This document shows, piece after piece, positions 53,301 to 62,035 of a DNA stretch of 64,000 bases. Position 1 is the first letter of the stretch; every line of letters starts with the position of its first letter. The DNA is from Mesorhizobium sp. CAU 1732. GTDB lineage: Bacteria; Pseudomonadota; Alphaproteobacteria; Rhizobiales; Rhizobiaceae. Below the pieces are notes generated by a model that worked only from the letters and a program-made list of their open reading frames with translations, did no database searches and had not been told where the DNA came from. The stretch is from contig NZ_JBDQQR010000001.1 of NCBI RefSeq assembly GCF_039888675.1, positions 2,914,001-2,978,000 of the forward strand, written 5' to 3'. The translations under genes were made by a program, and so were the position numbers.

Positions 53301-56300
53301 ACGCTGGAAGCGACATTGCAGGCCGGCGCGAGCGCTGTCGGAAACGCGCTCGGCAACGATCTGGAGCGCATCGACGAGGTCTTTGCACGCCAGACCGGCA
53401 TCATCGAGGCCCGCACCCAGGCGCTCGAAACGGCCCTCTATTCCGGCGCCAGCGCCGTGGGCAACGCCATCGGCGGCGATCTGGAACGCATCGATGAAGC
53501 GTTCGCCCGTCAGAACGGCGTCATCGAGGCCCGTACCAAGGCGCTCGAGGCCGCGCTCCATGATGGCGTGCACGCAGTCGGCAACGCGCTCGGCACCGAT
53601 CTTGAGCGTATCGACGAGGCCTTCGCACGCCAGAACGGCGTGATCGAGGAACGGACCCGGACGATGGAAGCGGCACTCCGCATCGGCGTCGAGAACGTAC
53701 GCGGTGCTCTGGAGGGCAGCGCCGTCGTGGTGGCTGGAACGCTGCGCGACAAGGTCCTCGAAGTCACCTCCACGATCGGCGAGAGCGCCGAAAAGGCGGC
53801 CGCCGACGCGGATGCCCGCATCGCTGCGCGTGCCGATCAGATGAACCAGTCGCTCGGCAACCGCATCAGCGAGTTCGCCGAAGTGTTCGAAGCGGCGGAA
53901 CGTCGTCTGGCGGAACGCACGCTTGCGACCGGCGAGGAACTGCGCGGACACGCCGATCATGCCGCCGGCATCTTCTCGGCCCGCGCGGCCGAGATCAGGA
54001 TCGCCTACGACGATGCCGATCACCGCCTCGCCGAGCGCATCGCGGCCTCGGGCGCGGAACTCGGCAAGCAGATCGACGGCGTCGCGGAATCGCTGGCAGC
54101 ACGTGCCCGCGACATCGCGGCCTCGTTCGAGGGCACCGACGACCGCTTCGGCGAACATGCCAATGCGCTCACGCAGGTCTTCGCCAAGGCTGACGAGGCG
54201 ATCATCGCCCGGACGCAGCAGACGGCGGCGGAACTGGAAGCACGCGCCGCACGCGTGGCGAACACGCTCGCCAACGCGGACGAACGCATCGCCGAGCGTG
54301 CGGATGTCCTGGCCCAGGTGTTTGCGAATGCCGACGACGCCATCGTCGCCCGCACGCAGCAGACCGCCGCGGAACTCGAGGCGCGCGCCGCAAACGTCGC
54401 GAACACGCTGGCCGGCGCGGATCAGCGTATTGCCGAGCGCACGGACGCCCTCGCCCAGGTCTTTGCGAACGCCGACGAGGCCATCGTCGCGCGCACGCAG
54501 CAGACCGCATCCGCATTGGAGGCGCGCGCCGCAGCGGTCGCCCGCACGCTCGAAGGAGCGGACCAGCGCCTCGCCGATGGCGCCAGCACGCTCGTCGCGC
54601 AGATCGACGGCAGCATCGCCAGTGCCGAGCAGCGTCTCGGCATGGGTGCAACCCAGCTCGGCGAACAGTTGCACGAGCACGTCGCGCAGGTGGAAGCCGA
54701 GCTTGCCGCACGAGCAGGCGCGATTTCGGACACCTTCATTGCGGTCAACGAGCAGATCGGCATCCGCACGTCCGAGGCTGCAAGCACGATCGACGACAAG
54801 ACGCGCCAGCTCAATGCGCTCCTGTCGGCGCGTTCGACCGAACTCGCCCGCATCCTCGACGAACGCGCAGCACCGCTGGTGGAGCGCTTTGCCGAAAGCG
54901 GCGGCGAACTCCAGCGCAGCCTGGAAGACGCGACCGAGCGCGCAACGGAGCGTCTGCGCCAGCAGAATGCCGCTCTGGTCAACGCGCTCGCCACCCGCAC
55001 CGCCGAGACGCTGACCGCCGTCGATGCCGCGAGCAACAATCTCTCGGAGAACGTCACCCAGCTCATCGATCGCCTGACGATGTCCAATTCGCGCCTTGGC
55101 GAACTGGTGGACATGGCCTCCTCGAACCTGGTCAATCTCGACGAGAAGATCATCGGAACGACGGAACGCTTCGCCTCCAGCACGGAACGCGCGGCGCAGT
55201 CCTTCGCCAGCTCGGCGAAGCTCATCGACGCCAATGCCGGTCGCCTGACGGAACTCTCGAACGTCACGCTCAAGGACATCGCCGGCATCGCCACGAGCTT
55301 CGAAAGCCATGCATCGGTGCTCAGCACGGCGTCCGACCTTCTCGGTTCGGCGCAGAGCGACCTTGCCTCGACACTCGACGGCAGGCAGGCCGCGCTGGAA
55401 AGCCTCGCCACCGGCCTGGTCACGAAGTCCGAGGATATCGAACGCGTCATGCGCTCGTTCGAGGACCTCGTCGGCCGTGCGCTCGAAAAGGCCGAGACGC
55501 GCACGCGCTCCTCGACCGAGCAGATCCGCTCCTCCATAGCCGAGGTCGTGGACAGCGCCTCCAAGCGCTTCTCCGACGCGACGGACGAAATCCGCCGTAC
55601 GGCCAGTGCGATCCGCAGCGAACTCGAGCAGACGCGCGCCGAGGTCAAGAAGGGCGTCATGGAACTGCCCGAGGAGACCAAGCAGTCGACGACGGCCATG
55701 CGCCGCGCGGTCAGCGAGCAGATCAACGCACTCAAGGAACTGGCCGACATCGTTGCCAAGTCCGGCCGTGCGTTCGATGCTTCGGACCGGAAGGCGCCCA
55801 AGGCTGCAGCCGCTGCGCCGGTGCCGACCAAGCTGACGCCGCCTGCGCCAAGCGCTCCGGACCTCATCCAGCCTCCGATCTCGGACGCGCCCCTGCGCGG
55901 TAGCCTCGCGGCCCCGACGAAGGATCGCGAGCAGGCCCCGTCGGGCGGCTGGGTCAAGGATTTGCTTCGCGGCGCATCAAGGGACGAAGGCGCACCGGCA
56001 GCCCAGAAGACGACGCCTGAGCGCTCGCCACTGCATCTGGTCGAATCGCTCAACTCGCTGTCGGTCGATATCGCACGCGCTATCGACCACGAGGCCTCGA
56101 TCGAGCTCTGGGACCGCTACCGTCGTGGCGAGCGCAACGTCTTCACGCGTCGCCTCTACACGCTGAAGGGTCAACAGACGTTCGAGGACATTCGCCGCAA
56201 GTATCAGTCGGACAGCGACTTCAAGGCCGCCGTGGACCGCTACTGCCGCGATTTCGAGAAGCTGCTTCAGGATGTCGGCCGCAGCGACCGTGACAACATC

Positions 56301-56378
56301 GTGACGCAGACCTACCTGACCTCGGACACCGGCAAGGTCTACACGATGCTCGCTCACGCGAGCGGCAGGCTGAAATAG
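50385..56378 (+). CDS. rgsE: giant coiled-coil polar growth protein, GPR/RgsE-like
   Basis: 1,997 residues. An acidic, Ala/Pro-rich cytoplasmic N-terminus (1-150) precedes two membrane helices (about 154-176 and 197-217). A coiled-coil region of over 1,500 residues follows, then a globular C-terminal domain (about 1881-1997, beginning SPLHLVESLNSLSVDIARAI). The plan and length match the growth pole ring protein of Agrobacterium (GPR) and its Sinorhizobium homologue RgsE, needed for unipolar growth. Eleven 40-residue repeats lie at about 663-1102, and about three 47-residue repeats at about 1265-1400. Older annotations call such proteins kinesin-like or apolipoprotein-like. ATG 50385 is preferred to an upstream GTG. 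Confidence 0.85.
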   Translation: MARKATTTTSLDSDVARELEDALDIDLFVDDETGGLDVAGSMAEFEAQISQAAEDLARDSRAASPAVAEATTAAAATGKAAEPKIATKPAASPAKPAPTPAPKLAETKPGPDLRPFDGNAGTETPSTFAHANDDRQKDYRSLQQQMRRNSSGTIYWLVSLVSLAWIAGGLVMGHLLFAPAIWQIGSLQDLIATPQVLGLLVAIVIPIMLFWGFAVMIRRAQEMRMAAQSMTEVAFRLAEPEHLATDRVMMVGQAVRREVQAMGEGIERTLARAVELETLVHTEVNELERAYSDNETRIRGLIDGLGSERDAVVTHAERVRSSISGAHETLKEELDSASDIIRQNILGVSSRLSSTISDSGASLVDRINESGVSMYDAIDQRLDAISERMTTSGEAFASLLDTRIAKLTQSTDDVTRSLSQMLDERTTGMVSLLGGATTSLNNELGARLEGIEATLRERGQALIHEFQTRAEALDTGSQKLNAALEARARQINETLVERSREIAQTFTEGKMGMSRLIDEGKARIGSEMAELVMSTSTMLETRSADFASRVAGGRDLISQALEADLARIEDQRQNIDTAMSSHVQRLAEGRELMTKALDDDLVKLNEARARIDAAVTGHVEKFSEGREQIANMLDGDLERIKVARDSLDDVVASHIRALEQRQKDLTTAISVDISKVEDAFDRQSNVMGERTLDLQAALSQSIEQMRGALGDEVARIDLALASQSGLIEERTQAMEGVLFAGAERLRGALAEDIARIDEALAHQQGVIEARSRTMESTIYAGADNIRNALGDDLAKIEDSFARQSGILEGRTKALQDALHLGAEGVRAALGEDLERLDQAFARQSSLIGQHTGALETALHSGAEAVANAIGDDLSRIDEAFARQSGVIEDRTKMLESALHAGARAVGDALGDDLTRIDEAFARHAGVIETRTQGLEAALQTGAQQFGNTLEDNLTRIDGVFARQNGLIEDRTKTLEATLQAGASAVGNALGNDLERIDEVFARQTGIIEARTQALETALYSGASAVGNAIGGDLERIDEAFARQNGVIEARTKALEAALHDGVHAVGNALGTDLERIDEAFARQNGVIEERTRTMEAALRIGVENVRGALEGSAVVVAGTLRDKVLEVTSTIGESAEKAAADADARIAARADQMNQSLGNRISEFAEVFEAAERRLAERTLATGEELRGHADHAAGIFSARAAEIRIAYDDADHRLAERIAASGAELGKQIDGVAESLAARARDIAASFEGTDDRFGEHANALTQVFAKADEAIIARTQQTAAELEARAARVANTLANADERIAERADVLAQVFANADDAIVARTQQTAAELEARAANVANTLAGADQRIAERTDALAQVFANADEAIVARTQQTASALEARAAAVARTLEGADQRLADGASTLVAQIDGSIASAEQRLGMGATQLGEQLHEHVAQVEAELAARAGAISDTFIAVNEQIGIRTSEAASTIDDKTRQLNALLSARSTELARILDERAAPLVERFAESGGELQRSLEDATERATERLRQQNAALVNALATRTAETLTAVDAASNNLSENVTQLIDRLTMSNSRLGELVDMASSNLVNLDEKIIGTTERFASSTERAAQSFASSAKLIDANAGRLTELSNVTLKDIAGIATSFESHASVLSTASDLLGSAQSDLASTLDGRQAALESLATGLVTKSEDIERVMRSFEDLVGRALEKAETRTRSSTEQIRSSIAEVVDSASKRFSDATDEIRRTASAIRSELEQTRAEVKKGVMELPEETKQSTTAMRRAVSEQINALKELADIVAKSGRAFDASDRKAPKAAAAAPVPTKLTPPAPSAPDLIQPPISDAPLRGSLAAPTKDREQAPSGGWVKDLLRGASRDEGAPAAQKTTPERSPLHLVESLNSLSVDIARAIDHEASIELWDRYRRGERNVFTRRLYTLKGQQTFEDIRRKYQSDSDFKAAVDRYCRDFEKLLQDVGRSDRDNIVTQTYLTSDTGKVYTMLAHASGRLK
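52371..53690 (+). repeat. eleven tandem 120-bp coding repeats
   Basis: Within the GPR-like gene, the segment encoding an ARQ-x-G-x-I-E-x-R-T-like phrase recurs at exact 120-base intervals (52431, 52551, 52671 and so on to 53631). Each unit encodes 40 residues of helix with the consensus R-I-D-E-A-F-A-R-Q-x-G-V-I-E. Neighbouring units are similar at DNA level, so unequal recombination could change the copy number. Confidence 0.9.
54208..54600 (+). repeat. tandem 141-bp coding repeats (about 2.8 copies)
   Basis: A second repeat class in the same gene: the RTQQTAAELEARAA phrase starts at 54208, 54349 and 54490, an exact 141-base period (47 residues). The DNA of the units is very similar, and the first two differ little over most of their length. 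Confidence 0.85.
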
Positions 56379-56400
56379 GGCCGAGGGAACTTGGGAATCG

Positions 56401-56428
56401 AAAGAGGCGGGGAATTCCCGCCTCTTTT
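56401..56428 (+). terminator. rho-independent terminator of the GPR-like gene
   Basis: An 11-bp perfect stem (56401-56411 with 56417-56427) with a 5-base loop, beginning with A's and ending in TTTT, 22 bases after the stop codon. By symmetry it could also act on the other strand. A partial copy of the right arm (CCCGCCTCTTTT) follows at 56437-56448. Confidence 0.9.
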
Positions 56429-56532
56429 CGTATGGCCCGCCTCTTTTCATGCGGGTGGTGAGGAACGTGCCCTTACCTTGCCGCGTTCGCTGGCATAGGT
56501 GTTACGCTAGGACTGACTGGAGCCGGACAACC

Positions 56533-56865
56533 ATGCGCACCATACTTGTCACACTCATCGTCGCCGCGGCATGCGCCGGCTGCACCAACTCGGTCGCGGT
56601 CCAGCGGGAGGCGGAAGTCGTGGCATCGACGAACTATGACAACGTCGCGTGCGGAGCGCTGGCCAGCCAGCGCAATGCGCTTGCCGCCCGCCACGGCCTG
56701 GCGACGAATGTGGTGCGTCAGCCGCAGTCGCAATCCGCGACACCGGGATTCGGCGTCTTCATACCGGATGGTCGCAGCGCTGAAGAACGTGCCAAGGCGG
56801 TCGCCATCGGAGAAATCACCGCGATGAACCGCTCGATGCAGCGCCGCAATTGCGGCGCTTCCTGA
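56533..56865 (+). CDS. small lipoprotein of unknown function
   Basis: 110 residues. A signal peptide with lipobox (MRTILVTLIVAAACAGC, acylated cysteine at residue 17) and a short mature region of about 94 residues, mostly helical, with Cys at ACGALAS and near the end (RRNCGAS). No family recognised. ATG 56533 is chosen because the signal starts there; the longer frame upstream is not credible. Convergent with the MCE auxiliary lipoprotein gene, with stop codons abutting. Confidence 0.7.
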   Translation: MRTILVTLIVAAACAGCTNSVAVQREAEVVASTNYDNVACGALASQRNALAARHGLATNVVRQPQSQSATPGFGVFIPDGRSAEERAKAVAIGEITAMNRSMQRRNCGAS

Positions 56866-57465
56866 TCAGATCGAGGACAGAACCCAGGACACGAGTTCGC
56901 CCGAAGCCTGCGCGAACGCGCGGTCGAGCGCCTGGACATAGGCTTCGTTCCCCGTACCGCTGACCGGCGAGGTTGCCTGGAAGGCACGTGACGCGCGCAC
57001 GACGCCGTTGCGATCGTTGAGGAGCTTCACGAACAGGCCGACCTCTGCGCGCCCCCCACCGCCGACGCGGATTTCGAACGCGCGGATTTCTGTGACGATC
57101 TGGTAGTCGATCGCCAGCCCCTCGCCCGGCTTGCCGACGCCGCCGAAGCGACCGGTGGCCTGAAGCGATTCGACGAGCCTTGCCTGGACGATGCGCGGCA
57201 GGCGATCTGCCCATTGCGCGCCGGACAGAAACTCGATCGACGATGCCGATGGACGAATGACGAGATTCTCGCCGTCGAGAACCTTCAGCGCCGTCGGCTC
57301 CGCCACCAGAACCTGCGTGCGCGCGCGCTGAGGACCAGACACGGCCGTGGCGCTGGCGGTCAGATCGTATGTATCGAGTGGCGCCGGACCACCGCCTGGA
57401 AGGGCTGCGCATCCAGGCAGGAGAAGCGCGCCAAGCGCACATGCCCGTAGATTCTTGCTCACCAT
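56866..57465 (-). CDS. ABC-type transport auxiliary lipoprotein (MCE system)
   Basis: 199 residues. Lipobox LLLPGC (about residues 14-19), then the ABC_trans_aux (former DUF330) domain: YDLTASATAVSGPQRARTQV, an IEFLSGAQWADRLPRIVQAR segment and a C-terminal AYVQALDRAFAQASGELVSW helix. Such lipoproteins (PqiC, and the fourth gene of MCE operons) act in the periplasm with MCE proteins in lipid transport. ATG 57465 gives the signal peptide start; a much longer frame upstream is non-coding. Last gene of the mla-type operon. Confidence 0.88.
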   Translation of the reverse strand: MVSKNLRACALGALLLPGCAALPGGGPAPLDTYDLTASATAVSGPQRARTQVLVAEPTALKVLDGENLVIRPSASSIEFLSGAQWADRLPRIVQARLVESLQATGRFGGVGKPGEGLAIDYQIVTEIRAFEIRVGGGGRAEVGLFVKLLNDRNGVVRASRAFQATSPVSGTGNEAYVQALDRAFAQASGELVSWVLSSI

Positions 57466-57544
57466 CACTGCACTGATCCCGCTGAACGCGCATGCGTCAG
57501 GCCGTTGAAATTTCGTTAACTTTTGGAGGTGCGGCGCGGCAATG

Positions 57545-58921
57545 TCAACGCCGCGTCCGCCCGTCATACTGCCTGACTTCGCCGCTGCCGCCGGTGATGA
57601 TGCGCTGCGGATTGCGTTCCAGATCGGTGATCGCCTGCTCGATGCGCGTGATCGAGCGCCGGCTGTCGCGCACCAGTCCCTCGACCTCGCGCAAACCCTG
57701 GCCCGAGAAACGGGCAAGACCGTCCGTGATCGTGCCCATGCGGGCATTCAGCGTGTCCGCAACTTCGCGGAACGCCTTCAGCGTCTCGCTGGCGTCGGCC
57801 ATCACGCCTTCCGCCTCACCCGATCCGAGCAGGTTGTCGACCTTGGCCAGAACGCCGTCGACACGCGTGGACGCCTGGTTCAGCTTCGCCGCGAGCTGCT
57901 GGGCATCGGTGATGATCCCGTCAATGTCCTCGGCGCGCGCGCCGAATTTCTCGGTTACCTTGGTGACGTCGTTGGCCGCCGAATTCACGCTGACGCTCGC
58001 CTGCTCGAAATTGGTGAGCGCGGTGCGCAGTGTTGCCGGATCGACGCCCGAGATGATTTTGGTGATCTGCGCCAGCGTCTCGTTCGCCGAGGTCGAGAAC
58101 CGCGAGATGGAATCGATCGTCTTGTTGACGCCGGCCATCGTTTCCCCCAATCCGCCGCTCGCCTCGTTCAGGCGCTGCGTGAACTGCTCGATGTTCGTGA
58201 CCGTGGAGGCCACCTGATCACGATCGACCGCCTTCAAGAGGTCCTCTACCGCCACAAGGGACGATTCGAGCTGGCCGGACACGCCGGCAAGCGTCTCGGA
58301 CAGGCCGGCCACGCTCTCCAGGAAACGATCGATGCCGTCCGCGTTGCGCCCAAGCGCCTCCGAGAACTGCTCGACATTGCGCAGGGTCTGGGTCAGCGGG
58401 CCGCGCGCGTCGCTAGCGAAGCCTTCCAGTTCACCCAGCACCGCATCGGCACGGCGGAATATGTTCTGCGCGCTCTCGAGCAGGTTGGTCACCGCGGACG
58501 GGTTCGCGGTCATCTCCGCGATCGTGCCTTCGGCCTCGGCAAGTTCCAGCAGGTTCGGTTCGGCCGGGTTGCCGCCACGCAGCTCGATATTCGCCTGGCC
58601 GGTCGTGAGGCCGGCGAGACCCACATCGGCCTGCGTCGATTGCGTGATGGGCGTCAGCCGGTCGACCTGCGCATCCGCGATCGCGACGGTCGGGTTCGAG
58701 ACGTCGATGTAGACCCGCGTGACGTTGCCGACGCGGATACCGTTGAAGAGAACGGCACTGCCCTGCCCCAGACCGGATGCGGAACCCGGAATCCTGAACC
58801 GAAGCGTCGACACGTCTCCACGATCCCCCAGATTGGAGGTCCAGTAGACGAAACCGAATGCGGCAAGCACGGCGACAACCGTGAAAATGCCGACAACAAC
58901 GTAGTTTGCTCTAGTCTCCAT
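57545..58921 (-). CDS. mlaD: MCE-domain lipid-binding protein (MlaD family)
   Basis: 458 residues. One N-terminal membrane anchor (NYVVVGIFTVVAVLAAFGFV) precedes a single MCE domain (about 40-120: GLGQGSAVLFNGIRVGNVTR, with GLAGLTTGQANIELRGG). A long helical region of about 300 residues follows, as in MlaD-like proteins that form a periplasmic tunnel. The chain is about 270 residues longer than E. coli MlaD, typical for alphaproteobacteria. The next gene upstream encodes its ATPase, separated by 9 bases. Confidence 0.92.
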   Translation of the reverse strand: METRANYVVVGIFTVVAVLAAFGFVYWTSNLGDRGDVSTLRFRIPGSASGLGQGSAVLFNGIRVGNVTRVYIDVSNPTVAIADAQVDRLTPITQSTQADVGLAGLTTGQANIELRGGNPAEPNLLELAEAEGTIAEMTANPSAVTNLLESAQNIFRRADAVLGELEGFASDARGPLTQTLRNVEQFSEALGRNADGIDRFLESVAGLSETLAGVSGQLESSLVAVEDLLKAVDRDQVASTVTNIEQFTQRLNEASGGLGETMAGVNKTIDSISRFSTSANETLAQITKIISGVDPATLRTALTNFEQASVSVNSAANDVTKVTEKFGARAEDIDGIITDAQQLAAKLNQASTRVDGVLAKVDNLLGSGEAEGVMADASETLKAFREVADTLNARMGTITDGLARFSGQGLREVEGLVRDSRRSITRIEQAITDLERNPQRIITGGSGEVRQYDGRTRR

Positions 58922-58930
58922 GCGATCTTC

Positions 58931-59776
58931 CTATGCTTTCGGCTGTCTGGCCGAAAGGTCAATCTGTCGCGCCCGCTTGCCGCGGAAGTACGATTTAACC
59001 CAGGGGTCGTCGACGTGCATCATGTCCTCGACGGTCCCGTCGACCAGAACCTTCTTCTGCCCGAGCACCGCGATGCGGTCGCAGACGGAGAACAGGCTGT
59101 CGAGATCGTGCGTCACCATGTAGACCGTGAGGCCCATCGTATCGCGCAGCTTCGCCACGAGATCGTCGAAATCCGCCGCGCCGATCGGATCGAGACCCGA
59201 GGTCGGCTCGTCGAGGAAAACGATGTCGGGATCGAGCGCCAGCGCCCGCGCGAGTGCCGCGCGCTTGATCATCCCGCCCGAAAGCTCGGATGGAAACTTG
59301 TCGCCGGCATCCGGCTGCAACCCGACGAGTTCCAGCTTCAGCATCGCAAGCTCGTCCATCAGGACCTGCGGCAGGTCGAGATACTCCCGCATCGGCACCT
59401 GGATGTTCTCCTTGACCGTCAACGCGGAGAAGAGCGCGCCATGCTGGAACAACACGCCCTGGCGCATATCCACCTCGAAACGGTCCTGCTCGCTCACCGT
59501 ATCGAGATCGACGTCGAACAGCTTCACCGTGCCGGATTGCTTGGGAATCAGGCCGAGAACGGTGCGCAAAAGCACCGACTTGCCGGTGCCGGACGCGCCC
59601 ACAAAGCCCAGGATTTCGCCGCGATAGACATCGAGCGACAGCTTGTCGAGAACCACGTTGTCGCCGAAAGCGACGGTCACGTCGCGAACCGAGAGAATGA
59701 CCTCACGCCCCTCCTGCGCCTGTTGCGGCGCGGCGGCGTCCCTGTCCTCTTCGTGCTGGATTGCTGCCTGCGTCAT
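58931..59776 (-). CDS. mlaF: ABC transporter ATP-binding protein of the MCE system (MlaF-like)
   Basis: 281 residues. Walker A GASGTGKSVLLR, the MlaF-type signature ELSGGMIKRAALARAL, and Walker B DIVFLDEPTSGLDP with switch histidine in MVTHDLDS. An N-terminal extension of about 30 residues is polar. The ATG at 59776 lies 10 bases past the permease stop. With the permease and MlaD-like protein it forms a complete retrograde or anterograde phospholipid transporter. Confidence 0.93.
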   Translation of the reverse strand: MTQAAIQHEEDRDAAAPQQAQEGREVILSVRDVTVAFGDNVVLDKLSLDVYRGEILGFVGASGTGKSVLLRTVLGLIPKQSGTVKLFDVDLDTVSEQDRFEVDMRQGVLFQHGALFSALTVKENIQVPMREYLDLPQVLMDELAMLKLELVGLQPDAGDKFPSELSGGMIKRAALARALALDPDIVFLDEPTSGLDPIGAADFDDLVAKLRDTMGLTVYMVTHDLDSLFSVCDRIAVLGQKKVLVDGTVEDMMHVDDPWVKSYFRGKRARQIDLSARQPKA

Positions 59777-59786
59777 GAATACGGGC

Positions 59787-60986
59787 TCAGAAATCGATCG
59801 CGACGTAGAACATCGCAAACAGGCCGTCGAGCACGATCACGACGAAGATCGCCTTGACCACCGACGACGTGACGTGACGACCGAGCGATTCCGCGCTTCC
59901 CCCAACCTTCATGCCCTCCACGGACGCAATGATACCGATGATCAATGCCATGAATGGCGCCTTAATAAGGCCCGCGAAGATGGTGGAAAGGTCGATGCTC
60001 TCCTTGAGGCGGTCGACGAACGCTTCGGGCGGAATGCCGGAATAGGTCCACGCGACAGCCATCGCGCCCCCCAGCGACGCACCGTTCGCGATGATCGTCA
60101 GGCACGGAACCGCGATCACCAGCGCCACGAGGCGCGGGAAGACCAGGACGCCGACGGGATTGAGGCCGATCACCTTGAGCGCATCGACCTCCTCGCGCAT
60201 CTTCATCGACCCTATCTCGGCGGTGATCGCGCTGCCGGAGCGGCCTGCCACCATGATCGCGGTCAGGAGCACGCCGAGCTCGCGCAGCGACAGGATGCCG
60301 ACCAGATCGACGATGAAGATTTCGGCACCGAAATAGCGAAGCTGATAGGCGCCCTGCTGCGCGACGATCGCGCCGACGATCGAGGACATCAGCACCACGA
60401 CCGGAATTGCGCCGACGCCCATGCGGTCGATCTGGTGAAAGATCGCGGCCGGGTTCACCGCATGTCCGCGCCCCAGCTTCATCTGGGCACCACGGATCGT
60501 GGAACCGAGGATGTAAAGGGAAAAGACGATGTCCTTCCATGCGTTGTGCATGGTGCGCCCGATGAACTCCAGCCACCGAAGGATGAACATCGGCTGCTTC
60601 GGATAGGTCAGGCCATCGCGCCCGTCGATAGCCTCCCTGACAGCCGGCAGGAGGATTTCGGCGGCGGCCGAGGCGCCGACGATATCCACGCGAGAGCCGC
60701 CGGCACGGCGCACGGCCGCCAGGCGCTCGATCAGCCACGCACCGGCGGTATCCATCTTCTGGACGGCATTGATGTCGATCACGATGTCGTCACCGGCGGG
60801 TGCCGCTTCGAGTTTGCGCATCGTGGCATCGATCGATCCAATGGAACGCGTGTTCCACACGCCCGAAAGCGTCCACGCGGTACGGCCGTTGCCTTCCTGC
60901 ACATCGACCTCGGGCGCCTGGTCCTGCACGGCCTGCGCCTTGTCACTTGCTTCCGGTGGCTCTTTGGTCAACATCCCGCTTGTCAT
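59787..60986 (-). CDS. mlaE: MlaE-family permease with N-terminal STAS-like domain
   Basis: About 399 residues. The first 130 residues form a STAS-like domain (TAWTLSGVWNTRSIGSIDAT, then VIDINAVQKMDTAGAWLIER), which in E. coli is the separate protein MlaB. Then comes the MlaE permease with about five membrane helices and the cytoplasmic coupling region (MKMREEVDALKVIGLNPVGV) that docks on MlaF. Fusion of MlaB and MlaE explains the absence of a separate mlaB gene. Start choice is uncertain: GTG 61010, ATG 60986 and ATG 60974 are all possible; I list 60986. Confidence 0.9.
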   Translation of the reverse strand: MTSGMLTKEPPEASDKAQAVQDQAPEVDVQEGNGRTAWTLSGVWNTRSIGSIDATMRKLEAAPAGDDIVIDINAVQKMDTAGAWLIERLAAVRRAGGSRVDIVGASAAAEILLPAVREAIDGRDGLTYPKQPMFILRWLEFIGRTMHNAWKDIVFSLYILGSTIRGAQMKLGRGHAVNPAAIFHQIDRMGVGAIPVVVLMSSIVGAIVAQQGAYQLRYFGAEIFIVDLVGILSLRELGVLLTAIMVAGRSGSAITAEIGSMKMREEVDALKVIGLNPVGVLVFPRLVALVIAVPCLTIIANGASLGGAMAVAWTYSGIPPEAFVDRLKESIDLSTIFAGLIKAPFMALIIGIIASVEGMKVGGSAESLGRHVTSSVVKAIFVVIVLDGLFAMFYVAIDF

Positions 60987-61051
60987 AATGGGTCGCACCG
61001 TGGCTGTCACTTTGTCTCGGTGCCGACGATGGTTCGAAATGGAGTTCTTGG

Positions 61052-62035
61052 ATGAAGCGTGACCTTTTTGTCGAAGCCGAGCGGTTTCCGCTCGCTGCGG
61101 CCTTTACCATTTCGCGCGGATCCAAGACCGAAGCCGCCGTCATCACCTGCAAGATCAGCGATGGCGCACATAGCGGACATGGCGAATGCGTGCCTTATGC
61201 GCGGTACGGAGAGACGCTGGAAAGCGTCCGAGACGCCATCGAGGCCGTCGCTGGGCAGATCGCCGACGGCATCGGCCGCGACGACCTTCTCGGCGCCATG
61301 AAAGCCGGCGCCGCCCGCAATGCCGTCGATTGCGCGTTGTGGGACCTCGAAGCGAAGCAGAGCGGCACACGCGCCGCCACGCGCCTCGGGATCGCCGATC
61401 CAGCCAGCCTGACGACCGCCTATACGATCTCGCTGGGCGAACCCGAAGAGATGGCCGCAGCGGCGCGCAAGCATGCGCAGCGCCCGCTTCTCAAGGTAAA
61501 GGTCGGCACATCCGACGATATCGCGCGGATCGAGGCGATTGCGGCGGCAGCGCCGAACAGCCGCATCATCCTCGACGCGAACGAAGGCTGGAGCGAGGAC
61601 AACATCCGCGACCATCTGCTCGCGGCCGCAAAGGCGCGCATCGCCTTGATCGAGCAGCCGCTGCCGCAGGGCAAGGACGAAATCCTGCGGTCGATCCCGC
61701 ATCCGGTCCCCATCTGCGCCGATGAGAGCGTCCACACGGCGGAAAGCCTTTCCGAATTGCTGGGCCTCTACGATGCCGTCAACATCAAGCTGGACAAGAC
61801 GGGCGGCCTGACGGCGGCCCTCGTCCTGCGCGAACGCGCCCGCGAACTGGGCTTCGGCGTCATGGTGGGCTGCATGGTGGGCACGTCGCTGGCCATGGCG
61901 CCGGCCGTGCTTCTCGCGCAGGACGCCGACTTCGTGGATCTCGACGGCCCGCTTCTGCTGGCCCGCGACAGGCCGAATCCGCTCACATACGAAGGATCGC
62001 TCGTGTCACCGCCCGAGCCGTCGCTCTGGGGCTGA
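61052..62035 (+). CDS. dipeptide epimerase (L-Ala-D/L-Glu type), enolase superfamily
   Basis: 327 residues. Enolase-superfamily barrel with the catalytic lysine pair in PLLKVKVGTSDD, metal ligands in ILDANEGWS, LIEQPLP and ICADESVH, and the second catalytic lysine in NIKLDKTGGLTA. The C-terminal DGPLLLARD is a family mark. Relatives racemise L-Ala-D-Glu from peptidoglycan recycling. It is divergent from the mla operon by 41-65 bases depending on the permease start, and its 3' end overlaps the MFS gene by 30 bases. Confidence 0.92.
   Translation: MKRDLFVEAERFPLAAAFTISRGSKTEAAVITCKISDGAHSGHGECVPYARYGETLESVRDAIEAVAGQIADGIGRDDLLGAMKAGAARNAVDCALWDLEAKQSGTRAATRLGIADPASLTTAYTISLGEPEEMAAAARKHAQRPLLKVKVGTSDDIARIEAIAAAAPNSRIILDANEGWSEDNIRDHLLAAAKARIALIEQPLPQGKDEILRSIPHPVPICADESVHTAESLSELLGLYDAVNIKLDKTGGLTAALVLRERARELGFGVMVGCMVGTSLAMAPAVLLAQDADFVDLDGPLLLARDRPNPLTYEGSLVSPPEPSLWG

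Noticed and set aside
53196..56053. 704- and 543-codon minus-strand frames opposite the GPR-like gene
   Set aside because: They mirror the tandem repeats of the real gene; period and codon bias come from the sense strand. The real frame has membrane helices and a conserved C-terminal domain.
57542..59857. 771-codon plus-strand frame opposite mlaD and mlaF
   Set aside because: Both minus-strand genes are unmistakable; the antisense protein has no motif.
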